14,178 nt of DNA from an uncultured Fretibacterium sp. (GTDB taxonomy: Bacteria; Synergistota; Synergistia; Synergistales; Aminobacteriaceae): assembly GCA_937911045.1 (NCBI GenBank), contig CALEPX010000002.1:1-14178 (forward strand), in the 5' to 3' direction. The translations under genes and the position numbers were made by a program. Under the pieces are notes generated by a model. That model searched no databases and was not told the DNA's origin. It saw only the letters and a program-made list of their open reading frames with translations. Below are positions 5,243-13,744 of the stretch, piece after piece. The first letter of the stretch is position 1. Each line of letters starts with the position of its first letter.

Positions 5243-7903
5243 TTGGGCAAAAGCTCAGAGAAAGTTGGTTTCATTGCTTTTTGTGCAGTGATAATGCTCG
5301 CTTTCGTCTTTGGCAGTGGCTGCGGAGGAAGCAGCTCTCACAGTCAACGCGGCGGTTCAGACACTGCATCGAAAACAACGATTCCTATAAATTTTAACAA
5401 CGAGGAAAGTTTTTACAAGATTTTCACTGCCGAGTATGAAGGCTGGAATTGCGTTGAGGCAGAACAATCGCCTTACAATGGCAACATGACGGTTCCGTTT
5501 TTCTTCCATGCGAAAAAACTCAACTCTTCAACAAGTCCAGACATTATCTCAGTAAATCTTACTGCAGGGACAGAGTACACAGCAGAATTTTCAAAGAATC
5601 TCTGTGAGGCGATCAAAGGGCTTGAACCTTATATAAGAGTTTTCGACCCGAACGACAAAGAAGTCAATCTAAACGCTCTTGAGCTGTCAGTTTACCCCGA
5701 GGAAGATCCCTCGATTGTATGTCTCACATTTAAACCAGAAATTAGCGGAACATATGAAATTGAAATCGCCAATGCCGGCAGCGATGATGATGACAACGAT
5801 GGCTACGTTTTCCGCATTTACAATGAATTACGCAATCCAGATAACAACAACGAAGCCGGTTATCCAGTTCATTACACTGTCTCCGATTTGGAAGGAAACA
5901 CTTCCATTGCAAATATTGAAGACGTAATTCATTTACGCCGCCTTTTGATTGCAGAAGTGGAAGAATACGATGATTTATTCAAGTTAATGCCCAAAAAGTC
6001 TACTGATGAAGCCGAGGAAAATTTCAAAGATTGGTTCAAGAGCATTTTGATTTATTTCGGACTCTATGACGAATTAATGGAAAAAGATGGAACTTCAGAC
6101 GTGGAAGCTGCTCATGACGAAGATTATGATGAAGAATACAATGACGAACCAACAGTAGGAACAGCAGCCGACGAAATCAACTTCCCGACATCGCGTATTG
6201 AACCTGAATTAACCGGAATACCCTACAGTGACAATTATCGATCACTCGGAACCGGAATTTCTGCAATAACTAACTTGAGATCTGCTAACTCAACCGCGTT
6301 CAGAAATCTTCCAGAACTCGCAATCCCAAAAAATCCTCGAGAAGAACGTAAGTTTTCATGTAAATTCATTTCAACTCAAGAGGAACTTGAACAGGAAATG
6401 GGTTCTCAGGCTGGTCTTTCACTCGGTGGAAATGCTCTCGGCTTAACCAGCTCTTCATCGAGTAATTACAAATTCGGTCTGACATCAACGACTTTGATTA
6501 TTCGTTACTCAGTTCTTGAGAAATTCTACCGCGAATTGGACGAGGGCGATGCCGTAGATTGTCTGAGATCAGGTGCGAAAAGTCAAGCTAAAAAAAACGT
6601 AGACAGATTCCGTGAAAATTATGGGGATTACTACGTCGCAGGTTATAGGTACGGCGGATTCTTTGAAGCTCGTCTGACAATTACAACCAACACTACAGAA
6701 GAAATAAAAAGAGTTAAGAACGGTTTTTCACTTAGTCTGCCTGGTGATGGAGAGTACGTGAGCAGCTCGGATAAAATGGTCAGCTCAGATTTCACGAACA
6801 CTAACAGGGATCTGCTCAGGAATAACAACGCAACGATTGACTTGGAAATAGTTATGCTCGGTGCTGGAAATCCGACCTACTCAAACCCCGAAGCCGGACA
6901 ACCCATAAAACAAGAAAATATTGCAAACGATGAAACCGGTGAAATATCTGGCGACATCGGAACAATCGGTGCAGGCGAAAAACCAATTAAAGAAGCACGT
7001 CAAACTTCAGACGACAACTACGCAGCACTTGACAGACTTGTATTAGAATATGCTAATTTTACTCGATTAGCTTCCGATCCAAATACTTTTACGCCGCAAT
7101 CCTATGTGCCGGTTTATGTTTTATTAAAACGTTATCGCGATCTTGACGATGATTCAATGATGGAACTTCCCGCAAAAATCCCCGTTCCAACTAATCAGGC
7201 TCTGCTCATTCAGAAATTAAACCGTCAAGTCATGAACATGCGTGGCTATCACAACATAATCGTAAATGCCGGAAGCGAAATAGATCCGGCTGTTGCCAGT
7301 GACTACAAAGATCAAGTCCAAACAATCCTCGACACTATATCTTTAGGCGGAAACGATTTTTATAACAGCATGGACGCAATTAACAGAACTCTACCGAAAA
7401 TAGTATCGCTTAACACCAAGCTTAAAGCCCTTAGAGATCGCTACACTTTCTATAAAATGCTCATGACCGCAAGAAATAATCAAATAGCAAGAACTGGTCA
7501 AGGTCGCTATGAACTCAAGGACAAACGTGGAGTCAGTTTCGGTTACAAATCCATGCTGATCAGTAAGGCTGTCACTGATGACATCAAGGCAGGCGGTACT
7601 AATGGCGAGCTCTGTAATTTTGAGATGTTTGATACTGACTGGACAAATAATCCAGCTCCCGGATTCAGGTGGAACGCAAGTTTGGATGCTGGAACCGGCA
7701 ATATTATCTGCTATTTCAAATTTAGCTCAGACAATTTAGAAAACGACAAGTACTGTCGATTCGATAGTCCAGCTATAATGGAAAATAGCATAGGCTTCGA
7801 CTGTTGGTCTGGTAATTCAAGAACATACGGCTTCCGTTTCCATATCATGCCGCTTAATTTTGACAGAACTAATTATCCTTTCGAAGCAGGTATGAATAAA
7901 TAA
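5243..7903 (+). CDS. Large lipoprotein with PPC-like and MACPF-like domains (paralogue 1, intact)
   Basis: An 886-residue secreted lipoprotein. Residues 7-27 form a signal peptide (GFIAFCAVIMLAFVFGSGC) with the lipidated Cys27, followed by GGSSS. Residues about 95-175 look like a PPC-type beta-sandwich (SVNLTAGTEYTAEFS, YIRVFDP, GTYEIEIANAG). An acidic linker lies near 288-305. Residues about 385-530 resemble a MACPF/CDC core: a Gly/Ser-rich LGGNALGLTSSSSS strand, TTLIIRYSVL, then FRENYGDYYVAGYRYGGFFE (YGDYY at 460-464), comparable to the family Y-G-T/D-H/Y-[FYI] signature and following GG. YVPVYVLLKRYRDL follows, then helices to about 745 and a divergent C-terminal domain. The TTG start has no visible Shine-Dalgarno; no in-frame ATG fits. 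A strong terminator follows. MACPF assignment is by motif only. Confidence 0.6.
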   Translation: MGKSSEKVGFIAFCAVIMLAFVFGSGCGGSSSHSQRGGSDTASKTTIPINFNNEESFYKIFTAEYEGWNCVEAEQSPYNGNMTVPFFFHAKKLNSSTSPDIISVNLTAGTEYTAEFSKNLCEAIKGLEPYIRVFDPNDKEVNLNALELSVYPEEDPSIVCLTFKPEISGTYEIEIANAGSDDDDNDGYVFRIYNELRNPDNNNEAGYPVHYTVSDLEGNTSIANIEDVIHLRRLLIAEVEEYDDLFKLMPKKSTDEAEENFKDWFKSILIYFGLYDELMEKDGTSDVEAAHDEDYDEEYNDEPTVGTAADEINFPTSRIEPELTGIPYSDNYRSLGTGISAITNLRSANSTAFRNLPELAIPKNPREERKFSCKFISTQEELEQEMGSQAGLSLGGNALGLTSSSSSNYKFGLTSTTLIIRYSVLEKFYRELDEGDAVDCLRSGAKSQAKKNVDRFRENYGDYYVAGYRYGGFFEARLTITTNTTEEIKRVKNGFSLSLPGDGEYVSSSDKMVSSDFTNTNRDLLRNNNATIDLEIVMLGAGNPTYSNPEAGQPIKQENIANDETGEISGDIGTIGAGEKPIKEARQTSDDNYAALDRLVLEYANFTRLASDPNTFTPQSYVPVYVLLKRYRDLDDDSMMELPAKIPVPTNQALLIQKLNRQVMNMRGYHNIIVNAGSEIDPAVASDYKDQVQTILDTISLGGNDFYNSMDAINRTLPKIVSLNTKLKALRDRYTFYKMLMTARNNQIARTGQGRYELKDKRGVSFGYKSMLISKAVTDDIKAGGTNGELCNFEMFDTDWTNNPAPGFRWNASLDAGTGNIICYFKFSSDNLENDKYCRFDSPAIMENSIGFDCWSGNSRTYGFRFHIMPLNFDRTNYPFEAGMNK

Positions 7904-7932
7904 TTCACACTAAATAAGAGTAAAATACGCTT

Positions 7933-7960
7933 TCCCTGTCTTAGGGCAGGGATTTTTTTT
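7933..7960 (+). terminator. Rho-independent terminator after lipoprotein gene 1
   Basis: Stem TCCCTGTC (7933-7940) pairs with GGCAGGGA (7945-7952), including one T-G wobble, around a TTAG loop. Eight T residues follow (7953-7960). It sits 30 bases after the stop codon and separates lipoprotein gene 1 from gene 2. Confidence 0.92.
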
Positions 7961-7998
7961 GATTTAATACGAGATTAGACTCAGAAAGGAACTAAATC

Positions 7999-10547
7999 AT
8001 GATAATAAAAAAATCTTTCTGCTTTTTGTTTGCCTTGATGGTCTTCGCAATGCTCGCAGGAGGATGCGGAGGTTCAAGTGGTGGCGGCAACGTTAATACT
8101 AATGCTAATCGTAATTCTGAAGGTGAAGGTTCGCAGCCTGCCGTTGGAACAACAGTAAAATTAGAATTCGACGGCAATAACAACGGAACACCAGATATTT
8201 TTGAGTGCGATGGCATGCAGATTATTGACGGTCAATCAGGCGGGGATTTTTCTGCAACGGTGCCCTTCATGTTCAACGGCATTGATGCAAAGATTTCAAA
8301 TATTGACATGGAACTCGAAGCAAATGTTGAATATACGATTGAGTTCTCGCACGTTCTCTGACAGTCCCTAGGTGCTTCATTACCGGAAATTTCTCTTTAC
8401 GCTCCATACGATAGAAAAGTTAATTTCGACTTCGGCTTAAATTCCGAACGTGATGAGCCACAGGGAATCTCTGAAAGCGTAGAAAGCAATGACTTGAGCA
8501 TTAAAGCTAAGCTTACGATTTTACCTGAAGAAGATCCGTCTGTTATACTCGTAACATTCACAGCTCCAGTTGCAGGAATTTATAAGATTGTCGCAAACCA
8601 GAACGACTCAGAAAATCCTGAAATCGAAATTCCTTGGATATTACGCGTTTACGAAGAAATGCGAGGAGATGACGGAAGCTGCGGTTATCCCCTTAGATTC
8701 ACATTGGGAGAAACGAATTTCACGATTAGTCAGCAAGATATTATAGATTTACGACGCGTTATTATGTATTACGCAACTGATTTTGATGATAACGGCTTCC
8801 CTGCTGAATTAAATGACAAGTTCTTCGAGGACGATATTTTTGAAAAACTCATTGATTACATAATCAGTAAATATGAAATCGATGGTGAAAATCTTGAAAA
8901 TGAAAATCTTGAAATTTCCATAGCAGATCAAGATAGTAATCCTTCAGGAGCCAGTATAGAATCTCAGGTGGAAAACGTTCCGTATGATGAAGAGTTCAGA
9001 TTAACATATGACAGCAGGAAAAGAATATATACTTCGAATGGTGTAGGATTTTACGCTCATACCGGTATGCCGGGTCAAAGCCGTGCTGCTGCGCTTGATA
9101 CTTTCACCATTCCCAGCCCCAGAAGCGCGAAATCCCTGCCAGTAAAAAAGAATTTCACTCATACACAATCGATACTCTGAACGAATTAATACGCGATTTA
9201 AATCTCGGAGCCATGTCAACTTTTAATCTCGGAATGAATGCTCTAGGCAAGCGTCCAATAACGACAACAAATGTACGACTGGGACAAATTTCAAAGACTC
9301 TGCTGTTTCGTTACGAGGCGATTGAAAACTCTCCAAGACTTGCGAAAATTGATCTAGTAAATTTTTCGGACAGGGCTAAGCGATATTTGAAAATCGGTTC
9401 TGATAGATTCCGTGAAGAATTTGGCGATTACTTTATTTACGGTTATACCTGGGGCGCTAGATATGATGCCGTTATTTCAGTCACAGCTCAAAGGTACGAA
9501 CTTTTGAATGACTTCTGCGACAAAATGATAGCTACTGCAAATCTTGCTGTTGACGGCGAAGATTACTCGAACAATCTTCAAGAGTTAGAAAAAATTCGCG
9601 TGAATAATAAAATCAGCGTTATAGGAGAATTTGTCGTCTCAGGTGGCGGTAAATCCGTCAGTCCTCTTGCAGCCAGCGGAACTATAGAAAATTTAATGGC
9701 TGGGCTCGTTGATTTCAAGAAAAACGTAGACGGTAAATATGCCAGCAGAACAAATTTTGTTCCTTTGATGGTATCTCTGAAGAGATTTAGGGACGTGTCA
9801 GGCGGCGATGTCCTCAGCAAAAAACTTCCCATATCTGAAAAACATTTTGACGCTATTCAGGATTTTACAAGATCTATTATTCTACTGCGCTGCTACTACA
9901 ACACCATGGCGGCAGTTCCAGTAGATACTCTGATTGATGGTCAAGAGAAAATCAATGAATGGAAAGATGAATTTGAAGCTTGTATTGGCTCTATTAATCT
10001 TGCAGTAAACGATATTTGCGAGAGCGAGGACTTACTCGATAAAACAGCACTGAGAGTAAATACGCTGATGACGAAATTTAAAGATTTGACGGAACGCTAT
10101 GTTTTCTACAGAAAACTCGTGACCCTGCAAGAATCTAATCAGCAGAGCCGGGGATTCTCTGGTAGTGTCGAATCAGAAGACTCCGTTGCAAGTGGAGGCT
10201 TTCCAGATTATTACGCAAGCACTGTTGTATGCGGAGATTACTACAAAGGCGGCGCGGAAAAATGGAAATCTATTAGTTACACGGGAGGAGCTATGTTATT
10301 TGACTGGCACACATGGCAACCAAGTGAAGCAAATACAAATTACGGTGATTGGCGTAACGTTTGGGTTGAGGCAAAAAGTCACAACACAAATCAAAGCAGC
10401 GGTACAGATCAGCAATATCCAACTGTCGGGCGCAAGGGCTTCAATTGGAAATTTGAAGGTGGAGGTACACGCCGTGCCGAATGGTACTTAAACGTGCAAA
10501 TCGCACATATGCCGAATGATAAATACCCATTTGTAGGTCTTGAATGA
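7999..10547 (+). pseudogene. Lipoprotein paralogue 2 with MACPF-like domain, broken by TGA and a -1 frameshift
   Basis: Reads as one gene of about 850 codons if two lesions are bridged. The start ATG has AAAGGA eight bases upstream. Residues 5-23 are a lipoprotein signal peptide ending LAGGC (Cys23), then GGSSGGG. In frame 1 a TGA interrupts at 8359-8361 (EFSHVL*QSL). The frame continues through LPEEDPSVILVTF, parallel to gene 1, until 9144-9150, where A_AAA_AAG marks a -1 shift into the frame ending at 10547. After the shift come LGMNALG, TLLFRYEAIE and FREEFGDYFIYGYTWGA (9411-9461), matching the MACPF-like core of gene 1, then FVPLMVSLKRFRD. The last 120 or so residues diverge from paralogue 1 except a closing YPF motif. 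It is decayed, recoded, phase-variable or mis-sequenced; I favour decay. Confidence 0.65.
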
Positions 10548-10923
10548 AATTTTTAAGTAGGATAACGTCATGATAAAAATAAATCAAATATTTTCGAATT
10601 TGATTTTGTATTCGTTTTTTGTGTTAATTACAATCAGCAATTCGGCATTCGCTGAATCCGTGAGTTATATTGACGCTGACGGAAGTTCTAAAACAGCGGA
10701 AGCAACAGCTCTAACTTCTGGTGTTACGGCTTGGGAATCTGGTTGGTACTTCGTAAAAGAAACAGTTGATACAGACATGCGAGCTTAAGTTTCTGGTGTA
10801 GTACACCTCATTCTGACTGATAACTGCAACATGACTGTCACTGGCGGAATACGCGTCAGCAATGGAAATAGCTTGATAATCTACGGGCAGAACGAAGGCA
10901 ACGGGCATTTAACCATCACGAGC

Positions 10924-12098
10924 GATTACGGTGCAGCAGGAATCGGCGGTGACGATGAAACTAACAACGGTGCTTGCGGTGAAATAACAATCAACGGCGG
11001 AATCATTGACGTAAGCGGCGGTGGTGGCTCAGCAGGTATCGGAGGAGGTGAGGGAGAATACGATGCCAAATACGCTGGAATATTCATATTGAACGGAGGA
11101 ACTATAACATCAGAAGGCGGCGACGGAGGGGCTGGAATCGGTGCTGGTTTAGGTGGACAGTACGGCGGTGTCCTCAGCTCCGATTATAATCGCGCTAAGG
11201 TCACAGTAAACAGTATTAACGCTGAACGTTCTGGTTTTACTGGAACTTTAGAAATCAATTATTCTGACACAAAATACATCGATAGATTCGGCGAAACTCT
11301 TACGATAAAAAATCCGATCCCAGCTCGTGACAAAACAGAATTGAAAGACAAATCCTGGTACATTGCAGGAAGTGATTTTGAAATCGACTCTCGCATAAAA
11401 GTTAATGGGAATGCGAATCTCATTCTTGCGGACGGCTTCACAATGACCGTAAATAAAGGGATTGATGTCAGTTCCGGAAATCAACTCACGATTTATTGTC
11501 AGCCTGATAAAACGGGAAATCTTATCGCAGTAAAAGACGATTCACCGGGCATAGGCAACTCTTCATCATGCGGCACTATAGTAATTAACGGCGGTAATAT
11601 TTTTGTTACTGCTCAGGAGGGAACAGCACCAGGAATCGGCGGTGACCGTGGATATATTAAGATCAATAACGGCACAGTAAAAGCAAAAGGCGGTGAAGGT
11701 TGTGCTGGAATTGGCGGAACTCATGATTCTTCTAAAGATGGCATCGTATTCATCACTGGCGGTACAGTAAACGCGACAGGCGGTGAAGGTGCAGCTGGAA
11801 TCGGCGGTGGTTACAGAACTAAAAAAGGTTGGAAGATCAATATTTTCGGCGGAATTGTAAACGCAACTGGTGGTAAATACGGTCCCGGAATTGGCAACGG
11901 TAGTTCAGAACGTATTGGTAACAGTTTAGTCGACATAAGAGGCGGAATAATCGAAGCAACTGGCGGTGAAGGCGCGGCTGGCATCGGTGGCGGCTACAAA
12001 ACAAGTTACGGAGAAATAAGAATCGTCGGCGGAATAATTGACGCTTTTGGCGGTGAGGGCGCACCTGGAATCGGCGGCGGCTCCGACAGCAATAACAA
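10924..12098 (+). repeat. Gly-rich coding repeats of about 27 residues
   Basis: About ten units of the type [I/L]xGGxxxAxGGEGAAGIGGG occur in two arrays, about 10924-11170 (three units) and 11548-12098 (seven units). Nucleotide copies are very similar, e.g. GGCGGTGAAGG...GC...GGCATCGG at about 11779 and 11962. The arrays are separated by a second copy of the N-terminal block at 11281-11547. Long tandem coding repeats like these can change copy number by recombination. Confidence 0.75.
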
Positions 12099-13044
12099 CG
12101 GAAGTCTGACTTCATATAGAAGAGGCGGAAATTCCTGGATAAACACTGACAGAATTGGCTCAGATACTAAGAATTTCGTATCTGGTGTTTTGTTCAACGG
12201 TAACAACGGAGTAGTCTATGGTAGCCCGTACTTGCTTGAATCGCACAAGACTTTGGCATACACCGTCCCCAAAGGAAAAACTCTTACTATTGAAAGTGAC
12301 CAAACTTTGATTATTGGTCGCTATTCTTCTCTGACAATTCCAAGAAAATCAAAAGTAATTAACAATGGCGAGATTATTAATTATGGCACTATATACGGCA
12401 AAATTGATGGTAATGATGCCATCGGTAATGGTGTCACACAATCTTCACTTAGAACAGCAAACGAATTTGAAGATGAATTTGATTATGATTCCGAAGATTT
12501 GGAAGATCCCGGACGACATTTCACGGGTAATCTTGGTGATACTTCCGTTACGCTGGACGTTGGAAAATCACTTTCAGCGACGCTTCCGGTTGACATTAAG
12601 GGTTTCAGAAGTCTTGAGTGCATGGGCTACACATTAATTCCAGACGTTGATTACACCGTTAATGGGAATACCAGTGAAACAATCATAACTCTTAAAGAGG
12701 ACTTCTTAATGAAACTCTGGGCAATATTGATTCTCATTACCGTTGATGATGATACATGGGATTCTATAATGCATGACGAGAAGTGTCTGAGTCTTTTAGC
12801 ACTCAATCCACTCTCCGATGATAAGCCAAACGAAAAAGAACTTGAAGCTCTGAAGAAAATCTGGGATCCTGAAACATCTGAAAAACTTATGAACGATAAT
12901 ATTCTCTCGGATAAAGCAGAACTTCTTAACGGAGGACTGAATAATCTTGTACTGGCTGCTGTATTTGATGACGGTGACGCACTTATCAATCTTAGTCTCA
13001 CGGATTACGAGAACAACAGCGTCACGCTTACTGCGTCTAAGACT

Positions 13045-13131
13045 AGCAGCGGTTGTAACAGCGGCTTTGAAATTTTTAGTTTTCTTATCTGTGTGTTTTA
13101 TCTCAGAAAATTTTTAGTAAGAGATTTTTAG
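13045..13131 (+). other. Synergist-CTERM-like sorting signal
   Basis: The last 28 residues read SSGCNSGFEIFSFLICVFYL followed by RKFLVRDF. A short Ser/Gly/Cys motif, one membrane-length hydrophobic stretch and a basic end match the tripartite plan of the Synergist-CTERM domain (TIGR04564), which is expected to direct processing and cell-surface anchoring. The sorting enzyme is not in the window. Confidence 0.65.
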
Positions 13132-13144
13132 TCGTACGATTATA

Positions 13145-13185
13145 AATAATCCCTCCCAAATTATCGCAAGCTGAGAGGGATTATT
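13145..13185. terminator. Hairpin terminator between the surface-protein gene and the minus-strand genes
   Basis: AATAATCCCTC (13145-13155) pairs perfectly with GAGGGATTATT (13175-13185), an 11-bp stem with a 19-base loop. It lies 13 bases after the stop of the surface-protein gene and 6 bases before the end of the minus-strand remnant. It is probably a shared bidirectional terminator. There is no long U-tract on either side, but the outer stem is AT-rich. Confidence 0.7.
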
Positions 13186-13191
13186 ATCGAG

Positions 13192-13622
13192 TTATGCCAG
13201 TTCTACAGTTTGTTCAATAAATAATCGAATCCTTCGCAAGTAATGGCATGAATGCTCCAGCAAATTTCTGGAAATGTTCGGACGTATTGTGGCTGGCAAT
13301 AGTTGCCTCATACCTCCAAACTTCAACGAAGAAATATTTGTTAGCGTCATCTTTACCGGTGTAACATAACTCAAGTTGCCGGATTCTTTCCGGCTTCGTT
13401 CTGTCCTTTGTGCGTGGCATAATTAACCATGCGTGCGCGAACCGCATCTCCGACCGCTGTGTAAGCTATGCCGGCTGCGTCAAGTTCGGATTTCAGTTCT
13501 TTATTTGAGCGATAGCCAGTCGCTACGATTACCGTGTCTGCCGCCGCAAAAAATTTTTCACTGCTCTGAGTTTCGTACTCAACACCGTCGTTTATCGTCT
13601 TAACGGTTTGAGCGTGAAGAAT
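13192..13622 (-). pseudogene. Remnant of FAD oxidoreductase C-terminus joined to antibiotic-biosynthesis-monooxygenase domain
   Basis: Upstream part (13622-13432): VKTINDGVEYETQSSEKFFA then ADTVIVATGYRSNKEL and IAYTAVGDAVRA. This is the last FAD-binding stretch of NAD(P)H-dependent oxidoreductases of the 2,4-dienoyl-CoA reductase/old-yellow-enzyme type, with ATGYR and VGDAV as signatures. It is followed in the same frame by a few codons, and then a shifted frame gives LELCYTGKDDANKYFFVEVW and SEHFQKFAGAFMPLLA. This is the C-terminal half of an ABM dimeric alpha-beta barrel domain, found in small monooxygenases and YgiN-like proteins. A second shift near 13205-13230 restores the natural-looking ending EQTVELA. 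At least two frameshifts and missing ends make it non-functional. Natural fusions of these two domains are possible. Confidence 0.6.
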
Positions 13623-13744
13623 TTAATGATGCTCTGAATGGGCTTGGCTTCTTTGGGACACTGGAAAGCGATATAAATATAACTTCGGCTTCAAATATCC
13701 TGTGTATTTGAGGTCGGACGATAATTGTTTTGACCTGACTTCTG
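13623..13744. other. Gap without gene
   Basis: Short spacer between the oxidoreductase remnant and the nuclease-family gene. No promoter, repeat or RNA gene was recognised. Confidence 0.4.

Larger units (their letters stand above)
10570..13131 (+). pseudogene. Gly-rich beta-solenoid surface protein with Synergist-CTERM-like tail, interrupted by TAA
   Basis: One reading frame of 854 codons with AGGA seven bases before the ATG. Residues 1-28 are a Sec signal peptide ending SNSAFA. Codon 73 is TAA (10786-10788); the frame then continues without interruption. Two duplicated blocks follow, each opening with a WY...LI.T.N..MTV...I.VS.GN.L.IY motif and then Gly-rich units (INGGxxxAxGGEGAAGIGGG), likely a right-handed beta-solenoid or adhesin stalk. 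Next come hydrophobic-Gly turns (TLTIESDQTLII), an acidic linker near 635-650, an X2-like Ig domain (LECMGYTLIPDVDYTVNG) and the C-terminal SSGCNSGF, hydrophobic run and LRKF tail. It is 22 bases after lipoprotein 2 without a terminator, so probably co-transcribed. The next usable start after the stop would lose the signal peptide. Confidence 0.65.

Noticed and set aside
7992..8216. Minus-strand ORF over the start of lipoprotein 2
   Set aside because: Pro/Ser/Leu-rich shadow of the coding strand; the plus-strand frame has a Shine-Dalgarno, signal peptide and paralogue.
10165..10491. 108-codon plus-strand ORF inside the end of lipoprotein 2
   Set aside because: Lies out of frame within a segment whose main frame keeps the conserved YPF ending; no family resemblance.
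10924..12098. CRISPR array
   Set aside because: Repeats are in-frame protein-coding units of varying length with no constant spacer/repeat pattern.
11837..12206. Overlapping minus-strand ORFs (Arg- and Pro-rich) in the Gly-rich region
   Set aside because: Composition is the complement of GGN/GGC-rich repeats; no start signals or recognisable domains.
7999..13131. Alternative genetic code (TGA and TAA both read as sense)
   Set aside because: Other genes in the window end at TAA, TGA or TAG at natural positions, and one lesion is a frameshift that recoding of stops would not explain.
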